Of a stretch of DNA of 64,000 nt, positions 34,448 to 42,325 are shown piece by piece (the stretch's first letter is position 1; every line of letters begins with the position of its first letter). A program made the translations under genes and the position numbers. The notes under the pieces are model-generated. The model did no database searches. It was not told the DNA's origin and worked only from the letters and a program-made list of their open reading frames with translations. The stretch covers positions 1 through 64,000 of the forward strand of contig CAVAPB010000010.1 in assembly GCA_963590415.1 (NCBI GenBank). The letters are read 5' to 3'. The DNA is from Fimenecus sp963590415. GTDB taxonomy: Bacteria; Bacillota; Clostridia; Oscillospirales; Acutalibacteraceae.

Positions 34448-35857
34448 TTATATTGTCGCAATTCTTATCGTGTTAGTATTGCCGGTAGTGCCCGAGGTAC
34501 CGCCTGTTATGAGTATTCTGTCGCCCTCTTTAAGGTTAAAGGTTTTTTTCGCCATCTGCTTTGCCGTGTAGAAAAGCACCTCTATCGACGGGTACACCTC
34601 GCTCATTACGGGGGTTACGCCCCACGACATTGCAAGCTGATGATATGTCTTTTTATTTACCGAAAGCCCTAAAATATCAACAGGCGGACGGAATCTCGAC
34701 ACCATTCTTGCCGTCATACCCGAAATTGAGCACACGACTATTGCCTTTGCGTCTATATCCATTGCCATACCGCAGACGGAATGTGAAATCGCGTCCATTT
34801 CGTTGCGAATGCAAAAATCCGTGTTGGCAAAACGCTTCTTATAGCGTATGTTCTGCTCCGTGTTTTCGGCAATTTTAGACATAATCTCAATCGTCTGCAC
34901 CGGATATTTTCCCGCAGCCGTCTCACCGGAAAGCATTATAGCACTCGTGCCGTCATAAACGGCATTTGCGACATCGGAAATTTCCGCCCTTGTGGGTCTC
35001 GGGTTGGTTATCATAGACTCCAGCATTTCCGTTGCCGTGATTACCCTTTTACCGAGCATACGGCACTTTGTAATGAGCTCCTTCTGAATTGCGGGCACTT
35101 CCTCATACGGCACTTCAACGCCCATATCTCCTCTGCCTATCATAATACCGTCGCAGACAGAGCATATATCCTCGATGTTTTCAATGCCGGATCTGTTTTC
35201 AATCTTTGCAATAAGGCTTATTCCCTTTGCACCGTTTTCGGCAAGGAAGGATTTTATATCCTCTATATCCTGCTTGCAGGACACAAACGAGCAAGCAATA
35301 TAATCGACATCGTTTTTAATTCCGAAAAGCAAATCCGCCTTATCGTAATCGCTCAAATACTTCTGCTTTAGCACCTTGCCGGGGAAGCTCATACTCTTTC
35401 TGTCAGAAATAACTCCGCCTGCGTCAACATTGCAAATTACATCCTTACCGTCGATTTTTGTAACGGTAAAAATCAGCAAGCCGTTGTTGACGAGAATTTT
35501 GTCTCCTACGGACATCTCCTTTGCAAGCTCCTTGTAGCTTACCGAAACCTTTTTTTCGTCTCCCGCAATATCATCCGCAGTAAAAGTAAAGGTATCACCC
35601 TCTTTAATTGTGCATTTCCCGTCTTTGAAAAGACCGATACGGTACTCCGGACCCTTTGTGTCAAGCATAATGGCAAGCGCACGGTTTGTCCTGTCCCGAA
35701 GCGACTTCAAAATGTCAATTCTTTTCTGCTGATCCTCATGCGTACCGTGTGAAAAGTTAAGCCTTGCGACGTTCATTCCCGCAAGAAGCATTTTGTGCAG
35801 GGTTTCCTCATTATCACAGGCAGGACCTACGGTACATACAATTTTAGTTTTTCTCAA
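34448..35857 (-). CDS. pyk: pyruvate kinase
   Basis: 469 aa. It converts phosphoenolpyruvate and ADP to pyruvate and ATP in glycolysis. Signatures: KIVCTVGPA at the N-terminus, RLNFSHGTHEDQ, MLDTKGPEYR, SLIAKIENRSGIENI with the catalytic Lys, GIMIGRGDMGVEVP, and ATEMLESMI. The length fits the form without the extra C-terminal PEP-utiliser domain. It has its own consensus promoter, but an intrinsic terminator stands between promoter and start codon, so expression is probably controlled by transcription attenuation. Confidence 0.97.
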   Translation of the reverse strand: MRKTKIVCTVGPACDNEETLHKMLLAGMNVARLNFSHGTHEDQQKRIDILKSLRDRTNRALAIMLDTKGPEYRIGLFKDGKCTIKEGDTFTFTADDIAGDEKKVSVSYKELAKEMSVGDKILVNNGLLIFTVTKIDGKDVICNVDAGGVISDRKSMSFPGKVLKQKYLSDYDKADLLFGIKNDVDYIACSFVSCKQDIEDIKSFLAENGAKGISLIAKIENRSGIENIEDICSVCDGIMIGRGDMGVEVPYEEVPAIQKELITKCRMLGKRVITATEMLESMITNPRPTRAEISDVANAVYDGTSAIMLSGETAAGKYPVQTIEIMSKIAENTEQNIRYKKRFANTDFCIRNEMDAISHSVCGMAMDIDAKAIVVCSISGMTARMVSRFRPPVDILGLSVNKKTYHQLAMSWGVTPVMSEVYPSIEVLFYTAKQMAKKTFNLKEGDRILITGGTSGTTGNTNTIRIATI

Positions 35858-35891
35858 TGTTAATCCTCTTCTTTCTTTAATGAAGAGCCTA

Positions 35892-35923
35892 TCAAAAAAG
35901 AGACAAAACCGCAGTTCTGTCCC
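35892..35923 (-). terminator. leader terminator upstream of pyk (candidate attenuator)
   Basis: Read leftward, GGGACAGAAC, loop TGCG and GTTTTGTCTC make a 10-bp stem (two G-T wobbles) followed by TTTTTTGAT, ending 34 bases before the pyk ATG. Upstream in the leader, AGTCTGTC (35969-35976) can pair with GACAGAACT of the terminator stem, giving a possible antiterminator. A further hairpin ATAAGCC/GGCTTAT lies between. Confidence 0.65.
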
Positions 35924-35998
35924 ACATCATAAAATGATAACAGTATAAATAAGCCCACATCGGCTTATGACAGACTCCACCACATATACTGCACGCAT

Positions 35999-36027
35999 AT
36001 TTTATCACGGCATATAACCGTTGTCAA
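35999..36027 (-). promoter_or_regulatory. sigma-A promoter of pyk
   Basis: Read leftward, -35 TTGACA (36022-36027), a 17-base spacer and -10 TAAAAT (35999-36004). Transcription would start about 135 bases before the pyk start codon. Confidence 0.85.
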
Positions 36028-36080
36028 TTTGTATTATTATCGAAAATACCGCCTTATATTCCCCTGATTTTATATAATAT

Positions 36081-36467
36081 AACAACCTCACGAAGCGCTT
36101 GCAAAATCAAAGATTTTGACCGCTTCGGAGAACGTTGAATGACTAAATTGCGCCTTTCGCCGCCGACACTTCGTGCCGCTTGTGCTGTCGCACAAATAAT
36201 TTATGATATAACAACCTCACGAAGCGCTTGCAAAATCAAAGATTTTGACCGCTTCGGAGAACGTTGAATGACTAAATTGCGCCTTTCGCCGCCGACACTT
36301 CGTGCCGCTTGTGCTGTCGCACAAATAATTTATGATATAACAACCTCACGAAGCGCTTGCAAAATCAAAGATTTTGACCGCTTCGGAGAACGTTGAATGA
36401 CTAAATTGCGCCTTTCGCCGCCGACACTTCGTGCCGCTTGTGCTGTCGCACAAATAATTTATGATAT
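36081..36467. repeat. three perfect 129-bp tandem repeats
   Basis: Units at 36081-36209, 36210-36338 and 36339-36467 are identical base for base. Each holds a nested hairpin: CGAAGCG, then AAAATC-AAA-GATTTT, then CGCTTCG; and a smaller one, TTGTGC-TGTC-GCACAA. The period is a multiple of three, and each unit carries an open frame from ATG to TGA of 43 codons. The array fills most of the 621-base gap between pyk and ylmH, and the last unit ends 12 bases before the ylmH stop codon. Confidence 0.95.
36139..36267 (+). CDS. 42-aa frame of the 129-bp repeat unit (doubtful gene)
   Basis: The frame begins MTKLRLSPPTLRAACAVAQI and ends DFDRFGER. A GGAG lies 8 bases before the ATG. Because the repeat is 43 codons long, the TGA of one copy is followed directly by the ATG of the next; identical copies lie at 36268-36396 and, with a different C-terminus, at 36397-36528. 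No promoter is evident and composition may simply follow the repeat's hairpins, so coding status is uncertain. Confidence 0.25.
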   Translation: MTKLRLSPPTLRAACAVAQIIYDITTSRSACKIKDFDRFGER

Positions 36468-36478
36468 AACATCCTGCG

Positions 36479-37204
36479 TCAGTACCGCTTTATTTCAAGT
36501 ACAAGACGTCCTTTTTTTGTTGTCTTGACATTGCCCGACAAAGCAAATCTTCCGCAGCCCCTCACGCTGACAATATCGCCGTCGCCGACTGCTTTTGACG
36601 GGGAAAGAGTTAGCACGGAATTTATAAATACCCGTTCCGAGGAAATCAGCTTAACTGCCTCGCTTCTCGACAGATTGTATACCGCTCCGACAAGCACATC
36701 AAGCCTTTTTGACGCCGCAAACACGGTAACGGTTTCAAATTTTTCGGCGGTACACTCCGGAACGGCGGATCGCTCCGCTTTGACGCTTGTATGCCGTACC
36801 CGTGTAAGATTGTCGCAGATATAGTCCGCAATGCCGTCAAGGCAAATTACATATCCGCACTTGCCGTCAACGATTATGTCGCCGACGGTCTCGCGCTTAA
36901 TGCCGAGATTCATAACCGCGCCGAGAAAATCACGGTGGGTAAGTGCGTCCGCAAATTTTTCGTTAAGCGGCTTTATCTCAACGCAGGCGATAGGAAAATC
37001 ACCGTCCGAAACGCTCTCCCCGAACCCTGCAACGACCCTTTCGGCACTGCCGTATCCGCCGTAAAGCACGCACGGAAGATAGGTCTTTTTAAGCTCGCTC
37101 TGTTCGGGCAGAGTAAGGAATTGCGAGAAGGTAAAATACCCTCTCTCGTAAGCCCTGTTGTAAAGCTCTTCAAATCTTTTTTCAAACATATAATCACTGT
37201 TCAT
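36479..37204 (-). CDS. ylmH: YlmH-family S4-domain RNA-binding protein
   Basis: 241 aa. The N-terminal half (QFLTLPEQSELKK and the GYGSAERVVAGFG segment) is the RNA-binding region shared by YlmH proteins, and the C-terminal S4 domain (about 165-235) includes RLDVLVGAVYNLSRSEAVKLI and SVRGCGRF. YlmH has been linked to rescue of stalled 50S-peptidyl-tRNA complexes. Usual neighbours (sepF, divIVA) are not here. It has its own promoter, and its 3' end lies next to the 129-bp repeats. Confidence 0.9.
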   Translation of the reverse strand: MNSDYMFEKRFEELYNRAYERGYFTFSQFLTLPEQSELKKTYLPCVLYGGYGSAERVVAGFGESVSDGDFPIACVEIKPLNEKFADALTHRDFLGAVMNLGIKRETVGDIIVDGKCGYVICLDGIADYICDNLTRVRHTSVKAERSAVPECTAEKFETVTVFAASKRLDVLVGAVYNLSRSEAVKLISSERVFINSVLTLSPSKAVGDGDIVSVRGCGRFALSGNVKTTKKGRLVLEIKRY

Positions 37205-37223
37205 TCTGAAATTTCAAACGAAA

Positions 37224-37252
37224 TAATACCATACACCGCCTTCGGTTTCAAG
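37224..37252 (-). promoter_or_regulatory. promoter of ylmH
   Basis: Read leftward, -35 TTGAAA (37247-37252), a 17-base spacer and -10 TATTAT (37224-37229), about 20 bases before the start. Confidence 0.65.
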
Positions 37253-37311
37253 AGAGAAGCAATTAAATTTATGCTTGCCGTGAAGCTCCTTTTCAATATT
37301 ATACCCGTTAC

Positions 37312-37340
37312 AAAACGAGGCGCCCTCTTGCGAGAACGCC
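37312..37340 (-). terminator. probable terminator of the ctsR-clpC operon
   Basis: Read leftward, GGCGTTCTC, loop GCAA and GAGGGCGCC (9 bp, two G-T wobbles) followed by TCGTTTTGT, about 50 bases past the clpC stop. Confidence 0.6.
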
Positions 37341-37390
37341 CGTTTGATTTGTATTCGCCGCCCTGTTGTCGGCATCTTTTGTTTGTGCAA

Positions 37391-39859
37391 TTATTCTTCG
37401 GCTGCTTTAGTCTGAGTGGATTTCTCCTTAAAGACGAACTCGCCGTTCTCCGAATCGCAGACATAATTCTTGCCTTTGACAACCTTGTTTTCGAGCATTT
37501 CCTCTGACAAAAGGTTTTCAATCTTGCTCTGAATAGCCCTTTTAAGAGGTCTTGCTCCGTAAACCTCGTCAAAGCCAGCATCGGCAATATCGCTTATCGC
37601 ATTATCCGTAAACTCAATTCCGATACCGAGCTCTTCAACACGCTTTTTAAGCGAGTCAAGGAGGTTGACGGCGATTTTCTTGATGTCATCCTTCTGAAGT
37701 CTGTCAAACACGATAATATCATCGACACGGTTGAGGAATTCGGGGCGGAATGTCTTTTTGAGCTCGCCCATTACAGCTTCTCTTATCTGCTCCTTTTCCT
37801 TTGCTTCCTCCGCTGTTTTTTCATCGCCCGTGAAGCCGAATGCCGCATTTTTCTGTGTTATAAGCTTTGCACCGACATTCGAGGTCATTATGATAACGCT
37901 GTTTTTGAAGTCAACACGCCTGCCCTGCGAGTCGGTAAGAATACCGTCGTCGAGTATCTGCAAAAGCATATTGAATACATCGGGGTGCGCCTTTTCAATC
38001 TCATCGAAAAGAACTACCGAATACGGTTTTCTTCTTATCTTCTCGGTAAGCTGACCGCCCTCCTCATAGCCTACATATCCGGGAGGCGAGCCTACAAGAC
38101 GGGACACCGTATGCTTCTCCATATATTCGGACATATCAAGCCTTATCATTGCGTTTTCATCGCCGAAGAGCGTCTGTGCAAGAGCCTTACACAGCTCTGT
38201 TTTACCTACGCCCGTAGGGCCTAAGAATATGAACGAGCCGATGGGCTTTTTCGGGTCCTTGAGTCCTGTTCTCGAACGCCTGATTGCCCTTGAGACAGCC
38301 TTTACCGCCTCGTCCTGACCGATAATCCTGTTGTGAAGCGTTTCCTCCATGTGAAGAAGTCTTTCGCTTTCCTGCTCGGTCAGCTGAGCCGTGGGAACGC
38401 CCGTCCAGAGCGATACGATTTCGGCAATTTCCTTGCCCGTTACCTCGTCCTTGCTCCTGCCGGCCTTATTTTTCCACTCCTCTTTCTTCTTTTCGAGCGA
38501 GTCGGCAAGCTCTTTTTCCTCGTCCCTCAGCTTTGCCGCAAGCTCAAAGTCCTGCGAATTTACCGCACTGAGCTTTTCAGCCTCAATATCCTTCTTTTTC
38601 TTTTCAAGCTCCTGCAATTCGGGCGGTTCTGTAAAGGTACGAAGCCTTACTCTTGACGCCGCCTCGTCGATTAAGTCAATGGCTTTGTCAGGCAGGTATC
38701 TGTCGGAAATATATCTTACCGACAGCTCAACCGCTTCCTTGATAGCAGAGTCGGAAATTTTAACCTTATGATGAGCTTCGTATTTGTCACGAAGACCTTT
38801 AAGAATTTCAATTGCCTCTTCCTTGGTCGGTTCGTTAACCATAACCGGCTGGAATCTTCTTTCGAGAGCCGCGTCCTTTTCAATATTCTTTCTGTACTCC
38901 GCAATCGTTGTAGCGCCGATTACCTGTAATTCACCCCTTGCAAGCGAGGGTTTAAGAATGTTTGCGGCGTCAACCGCACCCTCTGCGCTTCCCGTACCGA
39001 TAAGAGTATGAACCTCATCGATAAACAGGATAATGTCAGGCGACGCCTTGACCTCGTCGATTACCTTTTTAATTCTTTCCTCAAAATCGCCTCTGTACTT
39101 TGTGCCTGCGACCATACTTGTAAGGTCAAGCGAAACAATTTTCTTGTTTTTAAGAGTTTCGGGAACCTCGCCCGATACGATTTTAAGCGCCAAGCCCTCT
39201 GCTATTGCGGTTTTACCTACGCCGGGTTCGCCGATAAGACAGGGATTGTTTTTGGTTCTCCTTGATAAAATCTGAATAACCCTTTCAATCTCATCGTGTC
39301 TGCCGATTACGGGGTCAATTTTGCCCTGCTTTGCAAGCTCGGTCAAATCCCTTGAAAATTGGTCAAGCGTTTCATTGCCTGTGCCCGACTGCTTGTCGTC
39401 CTGTCCGTTGCCGGATGCCGAGTTCATAAGCTTCTTTGAAATATCCGACATAATGCTTTCTGAGGAAACACCGGCCCGTGACAAAATCTGATAAGCGTAG
39501 CAGGACTCATCGCTTGCTATTGAGAGCAAGATGTGCTCCGTGCCCGCAAGAGAATAGCCTGTTCTGCCTGCAAGATAAACCGCATTTTCGATTATTCTCT
39601 TGCTTCTCGGGGTGAAATCCTGTGCGCCGAGCTGTGTGGGCATACCGACGCCCACGGTCTGCTTGATATATTCCTCGACATCATCGAATTTAATTTTTCT
39701 CGTTGAGAGGACAACGCCCGCAACCGTTGCGGTATCGGACAAAAGTCCCAAAAGCAAATGTTCGCTGCCTATATAGGTATGTCCGAGGTTCTGTGCGCAC
39801 TCAACAGCCTTGTTAAGGGCCTTGTTTGCTTTTTCCGTAAAGCCTGTGAATTTGAACAT
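37391..39859 (-). CDS. clpC: ATP-dependent Clp protease ATP-binding subunit ClpC
   Basis: 822 aa, the usual ClpC length. It unfolds proteins for ClpP and degrades arginine-phosphorylated substrates. Order: double Clp N-domain (1-145), AAA+ module 1 with GEPGVGKTAIAEGLA near 210, a middle UVR-containing coiled region with AAKLRDEEKELADSLE near 425, AAA+ module 2 with GPTGVGKTELCKALA near 550, and the C-terminal D2-small domain. Last gene of ctsR-mcsA-mcsB-clpC; clpP is not in the window. Confidence 0.97.
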   Translation of the reverse strand: MFKFTGFTEKANKALNKAVECAQNLGHTYIGSEHLLLGLLSDTATVAGVVLSTRKIKFDDVEEYIKQTVGVGMPTQLGAQDFTPRSKRIIENAVYLAGRTGYSLAGTEHILLSIASDESCYAYQILSRAGVSSESIMSDISKKLMNSASGNGQDDKQSGTGNETLDQFSRDLTELAKQGKIDPVIGRHDEIERVIQILSRRTKNNPCLIGEPGVGKTAIAEGLALKIVSGEVPETLKNKKIVSLDLTSMVAGTKYRGDFEERIKKVIDEVKASPDIILFIDEVHTLIGTGSAEGAVDAANILKPSLARGELQVIGATTIAEYRKNIEKDAALERRFQPVMVNEPTKEEAIEILKGLRDKYEAHHKVKISDSAIKEAVELSVRYISDRYLPDKAIDLIDEAASRVRLRTFTEPPELQELEKKKKDIEAEKLSAVNSQDFELAAKLRDEEKELADSLEKKKEEWKNKAGRSKDEVTGKEIAEIVSLWTGVPTAQLTEQESERLLHMEETLHNRIIGQDEAVKAVSRAIRRSRTGLKDPKKPIGSFIFLGPTGVGKTELCKALAQTLFGDENAMIRLDMSEYMEKHTVSRLVGSPPGYVGYEEGGQLTEKIRRKPYSVVLFDEIEKAHPDVFNMLLQILDDGILTDSQGRRVDFKNSVIIMTSNVGAKLITQKNAAFGFTGDEKTAEEAKEKEQIREAVMGELKKTFRPEFLNRVDDIIVFDRLQKDDIKKIAVNLLDSLKKRVEELGIGIEFTDNAISDIADAGFDEVYGARPLKRAIQSKIENLLSEEMLENKVVKGKNYVCDSENGEFVFKEKSTQTKAAEE

Positions 39860-39926
39860 AAAACATCATCCTTTCCTTGTTCTGTTAAAACAGGCGGAGA
39901 ATTAAATCTCCGCCCGTCAATGTCCG

Positions 39927-40925
39927 TTACAGCCTTTCTCTGACGATTTTCGCCCGTTCGACATCACGCTCATCCAAAGTGAGCGTTTTGCCGACGAAGG
40001 CGTTTATCGTTGCAGGCTGCATTGATACCATAAGCTCGTTTATCGTTTTGAGGTCTGTGTTTATCATTCCGCAAACCGCACCGAAACGAACCTTGGAGAT
40101 TAAACTCATAAATTCCTTTGTACTTAATATTCTTGCCGATTTGAGTATTCCGTATGCTCTGAAAACAGCGTCCTCGGTCTCAACGCTTTTAGCCGCATCC
40201 GCCCTTGCCGCGCGTTCCTGCGCAGCCAGCTGAAGCGTAATCGTTTTTAGATTGTCAATAGCTGATTTTTCGCTTATTCCGAGCGACACCTGATTGCTCA
40301 GCTGATAAAGATCGCCCATAGCCGACATGCCCTCGCCGTAAGCGCCTCTGATTGTAAGCCCGAGCTTTGAAACCGTTGAAGCAAGCGAGCCTATCTGTCC
40401 TTTTGCAGTAAGAGCCGGTAAATGAAGCATCACGGAGGCTCTCATACCCGTGCCGAGATTTGTCGGGCACTGCGTAAGATAGCCGAGCTTTTCGTCAAAC
40501 GCATATTTAAGCGATTGGTTGATTTCGGTATCTATCTTATCCGCAAGCTCATACGCTTCCTTGAGCGCAAGTCCCGACTTCATAACCTGAAGCCTTATAT
40601 GGTCCTCCTCGCAAAGCATTATGCTAATATCCTCATTCTCCGACATAAGCAAAGCTCTTGCATCGGAATTCGACGCAAATTCGGGGCTGATGAGATGCCT
40701 TTCCGCAAGGGAAACGATTTGCGAACGGGTAAGGGTTTTGAGCTCCGTGTAGGTAAGATTTTCCTTGTCCTTGAGAGCGTCTCTTATTTTTTCGTTTACT
40801 TCGATTTTGCTCTTATTGTCAAGGCGCACGGGAAAAGGATAGTCTGCAAGGTTCCTCGCAAGTCTTATCCTTGTCGAAATGACAATATCGTTGTGGTCTC
40901 CCTCGCCGATGTACCATTTACTCAT
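39927..40925 (-). CDS. mcsB: protein-arginine kinase McsB
   Basis: 332 aa, phosphagen-kinase fold. It phosphorylates arginines on CtsR and on unfolded proteins, marking them for ClpCP. Motifs: VISTRIRLARNLADYPFPVRL near 16-36, the catalytic-loop MLCEEDHIRLQ near 103-113, CPTNLGTGMRASV and IRGAYGEG. Directly after mcsA, one base gap. Confidence 0.95.
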   Translation of the reverse strand: MSKWYIGEGDHNDIVISTRIRLARNLADYPFPVRLDNKSKIEVNEKIRDALKDKENLTYTELKTLTRSQIVSLAERHLISPEFASNSDARALLMSENEDISIMLCEEDHIRLQVMKSGLALKEAYELADKIDTEINQSLKYAFDEKLGYLTQCPTNLGTGMRASVMLHLPALTAKGQIGSLASTVSKLGLTIRGAYGEGMSAMGDLYQLSNQVSLGISEKSAIDNLKTITLQLAAQERAARADAAKSVETEDAVFRAYGILKSARILSTKEFMSLISKVRFGAVCGMINTDLKTINELMVSMQPATINAFVGKTLTLDERDVERAKIVRERL

Positions 40926-41423
40926 TTATTTTTCCTCGCTTTCCAATGCTTTAATCTTATCCCTGAGCTCTGCCGCTTTTTCGTAATTCTGCTCGTCAAC
41001 CGCCTGTTTGAGCTCATCCTGTAATTTTTCCTTTTCGCTCTTGTCGGGAACCTCTACAATACCGTTGGGGATTTTGCCCTCGTGGCGCGTTCTGCCGTGA
41101 AGCCTTTCAAGCGACAGCAACAGCTTGTCGTAAAATGTCGAATAGCAATCGGCACAACCGATTTTTCCGCTTCTTACGATATCGTTAAAGGTGCTTCCGC
41201 ACTTGTCGCAGCGAAGCGACCTGCCGCCGAGAGCCGCCATAGCGGGCTCTGTGAAGAACGAGCTTAACATATCCGAGAAGTTAAAGCCGAAGTCCGAAAA
41301 AACTCCGTCATAGCCGAGGCTCTTTGCACAATCCGAGCAAAGATGAGCTTCCGTAGCTTCACCGTTTACGATTGTCTTTATATGAGTTGTAGCCTCATTT
41401 TTTTTACAGTTCTGACACAACAT
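40926..41423 (-). CDS. mcsA: McsA, activator of McsB
   Basis: 165 aa. Two zinc-binding modules (CQNCKKNEATTHI...CSDCAK near 3-33 and CDKCGSTF...CADC near 75-100) are followed by a C-terminal UVR motif (LKQAVDEQNYEKAAELRDKI). McsA stimulates the kinase McsB and takes part in CtsR control. Confidence 0.94.
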   Translation of the reverse strand: MLCQNCKKNEATTHIKTIVNGEATEAHLCSDCAKSLGYDGVFSDFGFNFSDMLSSFFTEPAMAALGGRSLRCDKCGSTFNDIVRSGKIGCADCYSTFYDKLLLSLERLHGRTRHEGKIPNGIVEVPDKSEKEKLQDELKQAVDEQNYEKAAELRDKIKALESEEK

Positions 41424-41438
41424 AAATATCTCTCCTTT

Positions 41439-41891
41439 TCAGTTCATAGTGCTCAGAAGCATCTGTTTGAACATTGACGCTCTGAATTTGTTTCTGTTTT
41501 CTTCGGGCAATTCCTTATATATTTTGTCCGAAACAGCGGTTATGATAAGCTTTGCCTGTTCGTCCGTAAGAAGCCCTCTGTCGTGAAGATTTATTACATT
41601 AGCCCTACAGGTCTTTTCATCAACGCTTGCTCCGATTGAGTTTATAAGATGCATTTTAAGAGTCGAAAGGTCATATTGTGCTCTTGTTATCCTGATATAT
41701 CCACCGCCGCCTCTTTGACTTTCGACGATATATCCTCTCTCGGGTGTAAAGCGTGATGAAATAACATAATTTATCTGACTCGGTACGCAGCCGATTCGTT
41801 CCGCAAGGTCGTTTCGGCGAATCTCTGCGCTTGTTCCGTCCGAATCAAGCATTTCGATTATCATATTCGCTATTTCCTTACTGAGATTCAT
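41439..41891 (-). CDS. ctsR: class III heat-shock repressor CtsR
   Basis: 150 aa. The N-terminal winged helix-turn-helix includes AERIGCVPSQINYVISSRFTPERGYIVESQRGGGGYIRI, with the Gly-rich thermosensing wing, and a C-terminal dimer/McsB-contact domain follows. CtsR represses clp genes at normal temperature. It lies first in its operon, downstream of CtsR-type operators. Confidence 0.96.
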   Translation of the reverse strand: MNLSKEIANMIIEMLDSDGTSAEIRRNDLAERIGCVPSQINYVISSRFTPERGYIVESQRGGGGYIRITRAQYDLSTLKMHLINSIGASVDEKTCRANVINLHDRGLLTDEQAKLIITAVSDKIYKELPEENRNKFRASMFKQMLLSTMN

Positions 41892-41913
41892 TTGTTTATC
41901 GCCTCTCTTTGAC

Positions 41914-41930
41914 TTTGACTTTCTTTGACC
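41914..41930 (-). promoter_or_regulatory. CtsR operator 1
   Basis: Read leftward, GGTCAAA-GAA-AGTCAAA: two direct heptamers three bases apart, exactly the CtsR box. It lies downstream of the -10 element at the start of transcription. A third, overlapping AGTCAAA follows. Confidence 0.88.
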
Positions 41931-41942
41931 TTTGTGATTATC

Positions 41943-41970
41943 ATTATAGTCATCTTTCGGGTTAAGTCAA
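41943..41970 (-). promoter_or_regulatory. promoter of ctsR-mcsA-mcsB-clpC
   Basis: Read leftward, -35 TTGACT (41965-41970), a 16-base spacer and -10 TATAAT (41943-41948). CtsR boxes flank it on both sides. Confidence 0.8.
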
Positions 41971-41988
41971 AGGTCAAAAAAGGTCAAA
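41965..41988 (+). promoter_or_regulatory. CtsR operator 2 (opposite orientation)
   Basis: Read rightward, AGTCAAA, GGTCAAA, AAA, GGTCAAA: the last two heptamers form a perfect CtsR box (41972-41988). The first heptamer covers the -35 region of the ctsR promoter. It is inverted relative to operator 1. Confidence 0.85.
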
Positions 41989-42164
41989 TTTGTTCGTTTT
42001 CGTCGTTAAATACAGCTTTTTCTTCGATTTTCTTTAATTTTCTAACGATTTCATTTTTGGCTTTTTTTATAAAAAGTCTGAAGGTCAAATTCCGAGCTTC
42101 TGTTTTAACACAATTTCTTCCCCGACATAGTATGTAATGATGAACGACGAAGGGAGGCAACACG

Positions 42165-42272
42165 GTGAATAACTTTTTTAACAACAACGGTCTCTTGATT
42201 CTCATTATCATCATTATCTTACTTGCTGATAATGACAACGGCTGCGGTTGCAACAGATCGGGTTGCTGCTAA
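42165..42272 (+). CDS. small hydrophobic protein with C-terminal Cys cluster (35 aa)
   Basis: A GTG start at 42165-42167 follows the strong ribosome site AGGGAGG by seven bases. The 35-aa product begins MNNFFNNNGLLILIIIII, a single membrane-spanning stretch, and ends in a polar tail GCGCNRSGCC with four Cys in ten residues. Its stop is followed directly by an intrinsic terminator. The layout (ribosome site, membrane helix, terminator) makes a real gene likely. Similar tiny membrane proteins in spore-formers are spore or membrane proteins, but I cannot name a family. Confidence 0.65.
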   Translation: MNNFFNNNGLLILIIIIILLADNDNGCGCNRSGCC

Positions 42273-42277
42273 ACCGA

Positions 42278-42316
42278 AAAAAGGCTGTCATCAAATGATG
42301 GCAGCCTGATTTTTAA
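42278..42316. terminator. bidirectional terminator (small protein gene and rnfB)
   Basis: Stem GGCTGTCATC (42283-42292) with GATGGCAGCC (42297-42306), loop AAAT. Downstream on the + side is TGATTTTT and on the - side TTTTTTCGG, so it can end both the rightward small gene and the leftward rnf operon. Confidence 0.85.
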
Positions 42317-42325
42317 CATGCTTTA

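Noticed and set aside
36081..36467. CRISPR array
   Set aside because: The 129-bp units are identical along their whole length and adjoin directly; there are no spacers and no cas genes.
41984..42253. 89-codon leftward frame over the CtsR operator region
   Set aside because: It is antisense to the 35-aa small protein and overlaps operators; composition is Lys/Ile-rich without features.
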